Source of the DNA: Sphingopyxis sp. DBS4
GTDB taxonomy: Bacteria; Pseudomonadota; Alphaproteobacteria; Sphingomonadales; Sphingomonadaceae
Assembly (NCBI RefSeq): GCF_024628865.1
Contig: NZ_CP102384.1
Location: forward strand, 445,001 to 509,000
DNA: 64,000 bases
Reading direction: 5' to 3'
Every line of letters begins with the position of its first letter. The stretch's first letter is position 1. Below are positions 38,966-47,246 of the stretch, piece by piece. A program made the position numbers and the translations under genes. The notes beneath the pieces were generated by a model. The model worked only from the letters and a program-made list of their open reading frames with translations. It was not told the DNA's origin and searched no databases.

Positions 38966-40164
38966 GCATGGTGATGATGGCCGCCGGCGCGCCGGGCACC
39001 GACGCGCGCTCGCCGCTCTGGCTGCGCGGCGGCTATCGCCTGCTCTTCGGATGCGGCGCGCTGTGGGCGGTCATCGTCGTGACGTTGTGGGTCGGTGCGC
39101 TCGGCGGGCGCTGGACGCTGCCGATCGTGATGGACCCGCTCGCCTGGCACCAGCACGAGATGCTGTTCGGCTATCTCGGCGCGATCATCGGCGGTTTCGT
39201 CAGCGCCGCCATGCCCAACTGGACCGGGCGGCCGACGGTGACCGGCTGGCGGGTCGCGGCGGTTGGCGGGCTATGGCTCGCGGCGCGGCTGGCGATCCTC
39301 TTTTCGGCGACGGTGCCGCCGTTCGTCGGCGCGGCGCTCGATGTCGTCTATCTGCTGATCCTGCTCGCCTATGCGGCGCGCGAGATTTTCGCCTCGGGCA
39401 ACCGCAACAAGCCGATCCTGATCATCCTCTTCCTGTTCGCCGTCGCCTGCGCGTTCGATCATGCCGCGATGATGGGCGTGCTCGCCGATCCGATGCTCGG
39501 GGTGCATATGGGCTTTGCGCTGATCCTGCTGCTGATCTCCCTGATCGGCGGCCGCATCACCCCCGCCTTCACGCGCAACTGGCTGATGCGGCAGGGGAGC
39601 AGCGAGGGACTGCCGTCCTTGCCGAACCGCTTCGACATGGCGGTCATCGGCGCCACCGCGGTCGCGCTCGCGGCGTGGGTCGCAGGGCCCGCCAGCCCCG
39701 TCACGGCCGGATTGCTGATCGCGGCGGGCGTGCTCCAGATCGTTCGCCTCGCGCGCTGGGCGGGAGTGAAAGCGCTCAGCGATCCGCTCGTCTTCGTTCT
39801 CCACCTCTCCTACGCGTGGCTTCCGGCGGGGTTGATCCTGCTCGGCTGCGCGACACTGCATCCTTTCCTGCCGGTGTCGAGCGCGGTGCACGCGCTTGGT
39901 GCCGGGGCGATGGGGGCGATGACGCTGGCGGTGATGACGCGTGCGACGCGCGGCCACACCGGCCGCCCGCTCGAGGCCGACCGCGCGACCGTCCTTATAT
40001 ATGTCCTTGTCCATTCCGGCGCGCTGCTGCGCGTGGTCGCGCCGCTCCTGCCGTTCGACTATGTGTCGGTCATCGCGGTCGCGGGCGGGCTGTGGGCGGC
40101 GGCTTTCCTGCTGTTCCTGCTCGTCTATGTCCCGATGGCGGTGCGGCCGGCGCGGGCGGCATGA
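38962..40164 (+). CDS. nnrS: NnrS family membrane protein
   Basis: A 400-residue protein with 12 transmembrane helices. The N-terminal PLWLRGGYRLLFGCGALWA and DPLAWHQHEMLFGYLGAIIGGF blocks, with His residues thought to bind heme and copper, plus GGRITPAFTRNWL, are NnrS signatures. NnrS proteins protect cells against nitrosative stress and accompany nor genes. The ATG overlaps the norB stop by four bases (ATGA), and the end overlaps the next regulator by four bases, so norB-nnrS-fnr are translationally coupled. Confidence 0.95.
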   Translation: MSMVMMAAGAPGTDARSPLWLRGGYRLLFGCGALWAVIVVTLWVGALGGRWTLPIVMDPLAWHQHEMLFGYLGAIIGGFVSAAMPNWTGRPTVTGWRVAAVGGLWLAARLAILFSATVPPFVGAALDVVYLLILLAYAAREIFASGNRNKPILIILFLFAVACAFDHAAMMGVLADPMLGVHMGFALILLLISLIGGRITPAFTRNWLMRQGSSEGLPSLPNRFDMAVIGATAVALAAWVAGPASPVTAGLLIAAGVLQIVRLARWAGVKALSDPLVFVLHLSYAWLPAGLILLGCATLHPFLPVSSAVHALGAGAMGAMTLAVMTRATRGHTGRPLEADRATVLIYVLVHSGALLRVVAPLLPFDYVSVIAVAGGLWAAAFLLFLLVYVPMAVRPARAA

Positions 40165-40916
40165 CCGGAGCGCTTTTGGAACCATCCTCCCTTCCCAGCA
40201 GCGCCGCAGTCGACTATGGCGGATGGGTGACCGATTGTGCATCCTGCGTCGTCCGCAACCGGGCCATCTGTGCGAGCCTTGACGCCGACGAATTGGCGCT
40301 GCTCGGGAAATTGGGCCGCCGCCAGCGGGTGAAGGCGGGGCATACCTTGCTGTGGGAAGGCGATGACGCGCCGGTCGTCGCCAATGTCCTCGACGGCGTT
40401 CTCAAGCTGGTCGTCGCGGCCGCCGACGGGCGCGAGCAGATCGTCGGTATCGTCTTTCCCTCCGATTTCATCGGCCGTCCGTTCGGCAAGGAAAGCCCCT
40501 ACAGCGCCACCGCGATGACCGATGCCGAGGTCTGCATCTTCAACCGCAAGAGCTTCGACGAATTCGCGAGCGCGCATCCCGATCTGCAGCACAAGCTGCT
40601 ACGCCGCACGCTCGACGAACTCGACCGCGCGCGGCACTGGATGATGCTGCTCGGCCGCAAGTCGGCGTCGGAGAAGGTCGCCTCCTTCCTGCTCGAAATG
40701 TCCGAGCGTTTGTCGGGGCAGGGCTGCGATGCCGGGACGCGAAGCGGGTTCGAACTGCCGTTCGGCCGTCAGCAGATCGCCGACATATTGGGCCTGACGA
40801 TCGAGACGACGAGCCGCCAGCTCACCAAAATGCGCGCCGACGGCCTGCTCGACCTGCCCTCGCGCCGCGAGATCGTCATCAACGACCGCGCGGCGATGGA
40901 GGACATGGCGGGCTGA
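40161..40916 (+). CDS. fnrL: FNR-type oxygen-sensing transcriptional regulator
   Basis: A 251-residue Crp/Fnr protein with an FNR-like iron-sulfur site: Cys26, Cys29 and Cys37 in DCASCVVRNRAIC, and Cys125 in AEVCIF. The recognition helix reads LTIETTSRQLTKM, the ExxSR form that binds TTGAT half-sites. It should activate genes under low oxygen when the [4Fe-4S] cluster is intact. Matching TTGAT-N4-GTCAA sites lie upstream of ccoN/ompW (41691) and hemN (49884). It is the last gene of the norB operon, overlapping nnrS by four bases, and converges with ompW. Confidence 0.93.
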   Translation: MTGALLEPSSLPSSAAVDYGGWVTDCASCVVRNRAICASLDADELALLGKLGRRQRVKAGHTLLWEGDDAPVVANVLDGVLKLVVAAADGREQIVGIVFPSDFIGRPFGKESPYSATAMTDAEVCIFNRKSFDEFASAHPDLQHKLLRRTLDELDRARHWMMLLGRKSASEKVASFLLEMSERLSGQGCDAGTRSGFELPFGRQQIADILGLTIETTSRQLTKMRADGLLDLPSRREIVINDRAAMEDMAG

Positions 40917-40943
40917 CAGGCCATCGGCGCCAGTGGGGAGCTC

Positions 40944-41615
40944 TTAAAACCGAAAACCGACCCCGGCGCTGATCACCCAGGGATCGAGCCGGTGTTTCGT
41001 CGCCAGCACTTCGGTCGTGCCGGCATACCAGTGCGCTGTCGGGCGCAGGATATAGCGCTTGGCGTCGAAGGAGAGCGAGAGCCCCCGGTCGTTCACCGGA
41101 ATGTCGATCCCCGCCTGCACCGCGACGCCGAACTTGTCGCCCATCTTCTGCCGCGTCGCGCCGAGCGCGCGCGTCGCCGCGCCCGGCTTTTCGTCGATGA
41201 AGATGAAATAGCTGGGTCCGGCGCCGACATAGGGCTGCACGCCGCCGTCTTCGCCGAAATGATATTTGACCGTCAGAGTCGCGGGCACGATCTTCGCGTT
41301 GGAGACCAGTTCCGCCCCGGCCAGCGCGCCGCGGCCGTTCACGTCGTGCTGGGTGACGCCCGCGATCGTTTCGAGCGAGACATGGTCGGCGACGAAATAT
41401 TCGATCGCGATCGTCGGGGTGACATTGTCGTCGGCCTTGGCCTGCGATCCCGCGGGCAGGCCGATCAGGTCGGTCTTGACGTCGCGGATCTTGCCGTCGG
41501 GGGCGACGAGTGTCGCGAGCAGTTTGACCCGCACATCGCCGGCCTTTGCGGCCGCCTGCCCCGGCAACAGGGCGAGCGCGGACAGCGCGGCGAGGGAGAG
41601 AGGGATGCGTTTCAT
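40944..41615 (-). CDS. ompW: OmpW family outer membrane protein
   Basis: A 223-residue outer-membrane beta-barrel. The signal peptide (residues 1-23, ending GQAAA) precedes AGDVRVKLLATLVAPDG, and the OmpW signatures TPTIAIEYFVADHVSLETIAGVT, LTVKYHF and the terminal WVISAGVGFRF with C-terminal Phe are present. OmpW forms an eight-stranded barrel with a hydrophobic channel and is often induced under low oxygen. GGAGC lies before the ATG. It shares a 170-base divergent promoter with ccoN that holds an FNR box, so FNR control is likely. Confidence 0.93.
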   Translation of the reverse strand: MKRIPLSLAALSALALLPGQAAAKAGDVRVKLLATLVAPDGKIRDVKTDLIGLPAGSQAKADDNVTPTIAIEYFVADHVSLETIAGVTQHDVNGRGALAGAELVSNAKIVPATLTVKYHFGEDGGVQPYVGAGPSYFIFIDEKPGAATRALGATRQKMGDKFGVAVQAGIDIPVNDRGLSLSFDAKRYILRPTAHWYAGTTEVLATKHRLDPWVISAGVGFRF

Positions 41616-41690
41616 GATCGGCTCCTTTGTTGACGGAGCCGGTCTGCGCCCGCGCGCATCATAACGCATTGACGAAGCGCAAGGCGTTGG

Positions 41691-41704
41691 TTGATCCATG
41701 TCAA
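41691..41704. promoter_or_regulatory. FNR box between ompW and ccoN
   Basis: TTGATCCATGTCAA matches TTGAT-N4-ATCAA with one change in the right half. It is centred 88 bases before the ccoN ATG and 82 bases before the ompW ATG, so one site could serve both divergent promoters. The regulator encoded just upstream (40161-40916) has the ExxSR helix expected to bind it. Confidence 0.82.
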
Positions 41705-41785
41705 TGTTTTCGCCCCGCCGCGAGTCCAAGGCGGCCGAAAGCCACGCGGTCCGATGAAGAGCCGCGCCGAACAGGGGCAAATGAT

Positions 41786-43444
41786 ATGGACGATCTGGTT
41801 TTCAAGGCGGGCGGCTGGATGGGCCTTGCCCTGCTGGCGCTTGTCTTTGCGGCGCTGGCGGTCGACACACCCTTTGCCGTGCATATGGTCATCGTGGCGG
41901 TCGCCTGCCTGATCGTCCTGTGGACGCGCCTTTCGGCCGCCGATTATGGCGGGATGGCGCGGGGCCTTTTGAAGATGCCGCCCGACGAGGGCGTCTATGA
42001 CGACGATCCGGTGCGCTGGGGCGTCATCGCTACCATCTTCTGGGGACTCGCGGGACTGGCCGTCGGCCTCTATATCGCGCTGCAACTTGCCTTTCCGGCG
42101 CTTAACCTCGGCATCGAATATACCAGCTTCGGGCGGCTGCGCCCGCTGCACACCTCCGCGGTGGTCTTTGCGTTCGGCGGCAATGCGCTGATCGCGACGA
42201 GCTTCTATGTCGTCCAGCGCACCTGCCGCGCGCGGCTTGCCTTTCCGGGCGCCGCGCGTTTCGTCTTCTGGGGCTATCAGCTCTTCCTGGTTCTCGCGGC
42301 CACAGGCTATCTGATGGGCGTCACCGAGGCGCGCGAATATGCCGAGCCCGAATGGTATGTCGACCTGTGGCTGACGATCGTCTGGGTCGTCTATTTCGTC
42401 GTCTTCGTCGGCACAATCGTCAAACGCCGCGAGCCGCATATCTATGTCGCCAACTGGTTTTACCTCAGCTTCATCGTCACCATCGCAATGCTGCACATCG
42501 TCAACAATCTGTCGGTGCCCGCGACGATCTTCGGGTCGAAGAGCTATTCGGCCTTTGCCGGGGTGCAGGATGCGCTGACGCAATGGTGGTACGGGCATAA
42601 TGCGGTCGCCTTCTTCCTGACCGTGCCCTTCCTCGCGATGATGTATTATTTCGTGCCGAAACAGGCCGAGCGGCCGATCTACAGCTATCGCCTGTCGATC
42701 CTCCACTTCTGGTCGCTGATCTTCCTCTATATCTGGGCGGGGCCGCACCACCTGCACTATACGGCGCTGCCCGACTGGGCGCAGACGCTGGGCATGGTGT
42801 TTTCGGTCGTGCTATGGATGCCGAGCTGGGGCGGCATGATCAACGGGCTGATGACGCTGAACGGCGCGTGGGACAAGATCCGCACCGATCCGATCATCCG
42901 CATGATGGTCGTCGCGCTCGCCTTCTACGGCATGGCGACCTTCGAGGGGCCGATGCTGTCGGTGAAGGCGTTCAACAGCCTCAGCCACTATACCGAATGG
43001 ACGATCGCGCACGTCCACGCCGGCGCGCTCGGCTGGAACGGCATGATCACCTTCGCCGCGGTCTATTATCTGGTGCCGCGCCTGTGGGGACGTCCGCGGC
43101 TCTATTCGCTGCGCATGGTCAACTGGCACTTCTGGCTCGCGACGCTGGGGATCGTCTTCTACGCCGCCTCGATGTGGGTCGCGGGGATCATGCAGGGGCT
43201 GATGTGGCGTGAGTATGGCGCCGACGGCTACCTCGTCTACAGCTTTGCCGAGACCGTTGCGGCGATGCATCCGATGTATCTGATCCGCGCTGCGGGCGGG
43301 GCGATGTATCTCGCCGGTTTCGTCATCCTGATCGTCAACGTCTGGGCGACGCTCGCGGGCAAGGTCCGCGAGGAAAAGCCGATGACCGAGACCCCCTACA
43401 ACGCCGCCGCGGATCGCCCGCTGGCGCCCGTTCCCGCCGAATAA
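41786..43444 (+). CDS. ccoN: cbb3-type cytochrome c oxidase subunit I
   Basis: A 552-residue catalytic subunit of the high-affinity cbb3 oxidase in the inner membrane. It has about 14 transmembrane helices; histidine ligands are in [14 protein letters not shown] (low-spin heme b), [13 protein letters not shown] (CuB and cross-linked Tyr region), [14 protein letters not shown] and [15 protein letters not shown] (heme b3). It reduces oxygen to water with proton pumping. ATG at 41786 follows AGGGG; the frame is open further upstream but without a start signal. First gene of ccoNOQP-GHIS, preceded by an FNR box. Confidence 0.97.
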   Translation: MDDLVFKAGGWMGLALLALVFAALAVDTPFAVHMVIVAVACLIVLWTRLSAADYGGMARGLLKMPPDEGVYDDDPVRWGVIATIFWGLAGLAVGLYIALQLAFPALNLGIEYTSFGRLRPLHTSAVVFAFGGNALIATSFYVVQRTCRARLAFPGAARFVFWGYQLFLVLAATGYLMGVTEAREYAEPEWYVDLWLTIVWVVYFVVFVGTIVKRREPHIYVANWFYLSFIVTIAMLHIVNNLSVPATIFGSKSYSAFAGVQDALTQWWYGHNAVAFFLTVPFLAMMYYFVPKQAERPIYSYRLSILHFWSLIFLYIWAGPHHLHYTALPDWAQTLGMVFSVVLWMPSWGGMINGLMTLNGAWDKIRTDPIIRMMVVALAFYGMATFEGPMLSVKAFNSLSHYTEWTIAHVHAGALGWNGMITFAAVYYLVPRLWGRPRLYSLRMVNWHFWLATLGIVFYAASMWVAGIMQGLMWREYGADGYLVYSFAETVAAMHPMYLIRAAGGAMYLAGFVILIVNVWATLAGKVREEKPMTETPYNAAADRPLAPVPAE

Positions 43445-43457
43445 GGAGCCACAGGCC

Positions 43458-44234
43458 ATGGCGACCCAACCTGCCGAAAAGCGCTTCAGCCACAAGAAGC
43501 TCGAACGCAACGTCAGCCTGCTCGGCTTCTTCGCGCTGATCGCGGTCGCGATCGGCGGCATCGTCGAGATCGCGCCCCTGTTCTGGATCGACAACACGAT
43601 CGAGAAGGTCGACGGGATGCGGCCCTATACGCCGCTCGAACTCGCGGGGCGCAACATCTATATGCGCGAGGGTTGCTATACCTGTCACAGCCAGATGATC
43701 CGCCCGTTCCGCGACGAGGTCGAACGCTATGGCCACTATAGCCTCGCCGCCGAGAGCATGTATGATCACCCGTTCCAGTGGGGGTCGAAGCGCACCGGGC
43801 CCGACCTCGCGCGCGTCGGTGGACGCTATTCGGACGAATGGCACAAGGCGCATCTGATCGATCCGCGCAGCGTCGTCCCCGAATCGATCATGCCCGGCTA
43901 TGCTTTCCTCGCCGACCGCGATCTCGATGCGGGCGACATGGCGCGCGACCTGACCGCGCTCTATCGCGTCGGCGTTCCCTATACCAAGACCGACATCGCC
44001 AACGCGAACGCCGACATCCGCGCGCAGGCCGACCCGGATGCGGGCGCTGGCGATCTCGTCAAGCGCTACCCCAAGGCGCAGGTGCGTGATTTCGATGGCG
44101 ACCCGTCGCGGGTGACCGAAATGGATGCGCTGATCGCCTATCTCCAGATGCTTGGCACGCTCGTCGATGTCGAGAAGGCAGCGCCGCAGGAACAGGCGCA
44201 TGCGCCCGACACGGCAGCGGGAGCGGCGCGATGA
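43458..44234 (+). CDS. ccoO: cbb3-type cytochrome c oxidase subunit II (monoheme)
   Basis: A 258-residue membrane-anchored cytochrome c. One N-terminal helix ([18 protein letters not shown]) is followed by the periplasmic heme domain with CYTCH near residue 75 and a distal Met in the [10 protein letters not shown] segment. It passes electrons from CcoP to CcoN. AAGGAG lies before the ATG. Its C-terminal tail (Glu/Ala-rich) is longer than in some homologues. The stop overlaps ccoQ by four bases. Confidence 0.97.
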   Translation: MATQPAEKRFSHKKLERNVSLLGFFALIAVAIGGIVEIAPLFWIDNTIEKVDGMRPYTPLELAGRNIYMREGCYTCHSQMIRPFRDEVERYGHYSLAAESMYDHPFQWGSKRTGPDLARVGGRYSDEWHKAHLIDPRSVVPESIMPGYAFLADRDLDAGDMARDLTALYRVGVPYTKTDIANANADIRAQADPDAGAGDLVKRYPKAQVRDFDGDPSRVTEMDALIAYLQMLGTLVDVEKAAPQEQAHAPDTAAGAAR

Positions 44235-44395
44235 CCTATGACGAAGTCCGGCATTTCGCCGATAGCTGGGGCCTGATCGTCATGGTGGCGATGTTCCTTC
44301 TCTTCATCGCCTGGCCGTTCCGCAAGGGCGCCCGCCGTCACCATGACGAAGCCGCAAACATGATCTTCAAGGAAGACGATAATGGCCGATCATAA
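44231..44395 (+). CDS. ccoQ: cbb3-type cytochrome c oxidase subunit CcoQ/FixQ
   Basis: A 54-residue single-pass membrane protein, [20 protein letters not shown]..., with helix [16 protein letters not shown] and the basic [11 protein letters not shown] stretch ending in an acidic tail. FixQ helps stabilise the oxidase. It overlaps ccoO by four bases and ccoP by fourteen, which confirms the reading frame. Confidence 0.93.
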   Translation: MTYDEVRHFADSWGLIVMVAMFLLFIAWPFRKGARRHHDEAANMIFKEDDNGRS

Positions 44396-45335
44396 GCGCA
44401 TCGATGACGTAACGGGGACGGCGACGTCGGGCCACGAATGGGACGGCATCGAGGAACTCGACACGCCGATGCCGCGCTGGTGGCTGTGGTCGCTCTATGC
44501 GACGATCGTCTGGGGCATCGTCTATGTCATCCTTTATCCCGCGTGGCCGATGATCCACGGCGCGACCGAGGGCGTGCTCGGCTGGAGCAGCCGCGGCCAG
44601 CTCGAACAGGAGATGCAGGCCGACGCGCAGCGCCGCGCCCCGGTGATGAACGCGATCGCCGCGACCGCGATCGCCGACCTGCCCGCGAAGCCCGAGTTGA
44701 TGCAGGCGGCGGTGCAGGGCGGGGCGGCGGCCTTTCGCGTCCATTGCGTCCAGTGCCACGGCGCGGGCGGCGCGGGAGTGAAGAAACTCTATCCCAGCCT
44801 GACCGACGACGACTGGCTGTGGGGCGGTGACCTGTCGACGATCGAATATACGATCACCCACGGCATCCGGAACCCCGATCACAAGGAAACGCGGACCAGC
44901 CAGATGCCTGCCTTCGGGCACGACGGCATCCTCGAGCCCGCGCAGATTGCCGATGTCGTCAGCCATGTCCGCGTCATCAGCCATCAGGAAAAGCCGAGCG
45001 CGTCGTCGGCGCGCGGCGCGGTGCTGTTCGAGGCGAATTGCGCGGTGTGCCATGGCCCCGCCGGCAACGGCGGGCGCGAGGTCGGCGCGCCGAAGCTGAC
45101 CGACGCTATCTGGCTCTATGGCGGCGACCGCGCGAGCATCACCGCGACGGTGACCCAGCCGCGCAACGGCGTGATGCCGCGCTGGAACAGCCGGCTTGAT
45201 CCGGTAACGATCAAGATGCTCGCCGCCTATGTCTATTCGCTCGGCGGCGGCGAAAAGGCGCCGACGCCGGCCATGGCGGCCGCGACGGCGGAAGGGCCGG
45301 GAACCGAAGGACGGGGAGCCGATGGCCAGCCCTGA
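44382..45335 (+). CDS. ccoP: cbb3-type cytochrome c oxidase subunit III (diheme)
   Basis: A 317-residue diheme cytochrome c anchored by one helix (WWLWSLYATIVWGIVYVILYP). Heme sites are CVQCH near residue 122-126 and CAVCH near 220-224, with axial Met in SQMPAFG and GVMPRW. The N-terminal DGIEELDTPMPRWW is a standard CcoP signature. It accepts electrons from the bc1 complex via soluble cytochromes. It overlaps ccoQ and ccoG by about fourteen bases at each end. Confidence 0.97.
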   Translation: MADHKRIDDVTGTATSGHEWDGIEELDTPMPRWWLWSLYATIVWGIVYVILYPAWPMIHGATEGVLGWSSRGQLEQEMQADAQRRAPVMNAIAATAIADLPAKPELMQAAVQGGAAAFRVHCVQCHGAGGAGVKKLYPSLTDDDWLWGGDLSTIEYTITHGIRNPDHKETRTSQMPAFGHDGILEPAQIADVVSHVRVISHQEKPSASSARGAVLFEANCAVCHGPAGNGGREVGAPKLTDAIWLYGGDRASITATVTQPRNGVMPRWNSRLDPVTIKMLAAYVYSLGGGEKAPTPAMAAATAEGPGTEGRGADGQP

Positions 45336-46779
45336 GGATCTGACCGGCGAGCATGGATCGCTCTATGCGGCGCGCAAGGGCGTCTACCCCAAGAAGGTCG
45401 ACGGCCCTTTCCGGCGCTTCAAATGGGCGATCATGGCGGTCACGCTGGCGATCTATTACGGGACGCCGTGGATTCGCTGGGATCGCGGGCCGCACGCGCC
45501 CGATCAGGCGGTGCTCGTCGATCTGGCGAATCGGCGCTTCTACATGTTCCAGATCGAAATCTGGCCGCATGAATTCTATTATGTCGCGGGCCTGCTCATC
45601 ATGGCGGGGATCGGGCTGTTCCTCGTCACCAGCGCGGTCGGGCGCGCATGGTGCGGCTATGCCTGTCCGCAGACGGTGTGGACCGACCTGTTCCAGCATG
45701 TCGACCGGCTGATCGACGGCGACCGCAACGCGCAGATCCGCCTCGCGAACGGCCCGTGGACGGCGGAGAAGATCGCGAAGCGGACGCTCAAATATGCGAT
45801 CTATCTGACCGTCGCCTTCTGGACCGGCGGCGCGTGGATCATGTATTTCGCCGACGCGCCGACGCTGACGCAGGATTTCTGGAGCGGGCAGGCGGCGCCG
45901 GTCGCCTATGTCACTGTGGCGGTGCTGACCGCGACGACCTTTGTCCTCGGCGGCTTCCTGCGCGAACAGGTGTGCATCTATATGTGCCCCTGGCCGCGCA
46001 TCCAGACCGCGATGATGGACGAGAAATCTTTGCTCGTCACCTACAAGGACTGGCGCGGCGAGCCGCGCGGCAGTGTCAAGAAGGCCGAGAAGAACCCCGG
46101 CGCCTTCGGTGACTGCGTCGATTGCAACCAGTGCGTCGCGGTCTGTCCAACCGGCATCGACATCCGCGAGGGGCCGCAGATCGGCTGCATTACCTGTGCG
46201 CTCTGCATCGACGCCTGCGACAGCGTGATGGCGCAGGTCGGGCGGCCGCGCGGGCTGATCGACTATTGCACCCTCGACGACGCCGCGACCGAAAAGGCGG
46301 GCGGGGTCGCGCCGCCGATCCGCAAGACGCTATTCCGGCCGCGCACCCTGATATATTTCGGCCTGTGGGGCGCGATCGGCCTCGCGATGCTTTTCGCGCT
46401 CGGCCAGCGTACCCGGCTCGACCTCGCCGTCCAGCACGAGCGCAGCCCGCTCTACGTCCAGCTGTCCGATGGCGCGATCCGCAACAATTACACGCTGAAG
46501 CTGCGCAACATGGAGCTTCGCCCGCGTGACGTCGAGGTGACGCTGAGCGGCCTGCCCGGTGCCCGGTTGTGGACCGAGGACGGCGCGCGCGAAACCGCGG
46601 GCCAGAGCCTGCGCCTGCCGCTGGCGCCCGACAGCGTGACGAGCGCGAAGCTGTTCGTCGTCGCTCCCGGCGCGGGACCGGCGCGGCAGGACTTCACCAT
46701 CGCGGTGCGTGCGCTCGACGACGATCCGCGCGGCGACCGCGAGACCATCCAGTTCGACCGTCCGGGGACCGAGCCATGA
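45322..46779 (+). CDS. ccoG: Cytochrome c oxidase accessory protein CcoG (polyferredoxin)
   Basis: A 485-residue membrane iron-sulfur protein (FixG/RdxA) needed for cbb3 oxidase assembly, acting on copper reduction in homologues. Membrane helices alternate with CGYACPQTVW, EQVCIYMCPWPRIQ, and two ferredoxin motifs CVDCNQCVAVCPTGID and CITCALCIDACDSVM. A periplasmic immunoglobulin-like domain ends the protein. ATG 45322 has GGGGAG seven bases upstream and overlaps ccoP. It overlaps ccoH by four bases. Confidence 0.96.
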   Translation: MASPEDLTGEHGSLYAARKGVYPKKVDGPFRRFKWAIMAVTLAIYYGTPWIRWDRGPHAPDQAVLVDLANRRFYMFQIEIWPHEFYYVAGLLIMAGIGLFLVTSAVGRAWCGYACPQTVWTDLFQHVDRLIDGDRNAQIRLANGPWTAEKIAKRTLKYAIYLTVAFWTGGAWIMYFADAPTLTQDFWSGQAAPVAYVTVAVLTATTFVLGGFLREQVCIYMCPWPRIQTAMMDEKSLLVTYKDWRGEPRGSVKKAEKNPGAFGDCVDCNQCVAVCPTGIDIREGPQIGCITCALCIDACDSVMAQVGRPRGLIDYCTLDDAATEKAGGVAPPIRKTLFRPRTLIYFGLWGAIGLAMLFALGQRTRLDLAVQHERSPLYVQLSDGAIRNNYTLKLRNMELRPRDVEVTLSGLPGARLWTEDGARETAGQSLRLPLAPDSVTSAKLFVVAPGAGPARQDFTIAVRALDDDPRGDRETIQFDRPGTEP

Positions 46780-47246
46780 GCGACAAGCGGGAGCGGGGGC
46801 CCTTCACCGGGCGCCATGCGGCGATGATCCTCGTCGCCTTCTTCGGCGTCGTCATCAGCGTCAACATCGTGATGGCGAGCTTCGCGCTGTCGACCTTCGG
46901 CGGCACCGTCGTCGACAACAGCTATGTCGCGAGCCAGCATTACAACGAATGGCTCGCGCGCGCCGACGCGCAGGACCAGCTCGGCTGGGACAAGAGCGTC
47001 ACGGTCGACGAGAGCCGCCACGTCCGGCTGGCCGTCCGCAAGGACGGCGCCCCGGTGGAGGGGCTGCGCATCGTCGCGACGCTCCGCCATCCGCTCGGCC
47101 AGACGCCCCCGCGCGCACTGCGCTTCGCCCCGGTGGCAGACGGCACGCTGCGTTCGCTGGGTGCGCTGCCCGCCGGGCGCTGGCAGATCGACCTGTCGGT
47201 GCATCGCGGCGCCGATGAGGCGCGCTACCGGGTCGACCTCCAGTGA
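46776..47246 (+). CDS. ccoH: FixH/CcoH family assembly protein
   Basis: A 156-residue single-pass protein. The helix AAMILVAFFGVVISVNIVMA near residues 13-32 is followed by a periplasmic domain with the FixH features STFGGTVVDNSYVASQHYNEW and a C-terminal beta sandwich (GLRIVATLRHPLGQ...GRWQIDLSV). FixH works with the copper ATPase in cbb3 assembly. It overlaps ccoG and ccoI by four bases each. Confidence 0.95.
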   Translation: MSDKRERGPFTGRHAAMILVAFFGVVISVNIVMASFALSTFGGTVVDNSYVASQHYNEWLARADAQDQLGWDKSVTVDESRHVRLAVRKDGAPVEGLRIVATLRHPLGQTPPRALRFAPVADGTLRSLGALPAGRWQIDLSVHRGADEARYRVDLQ

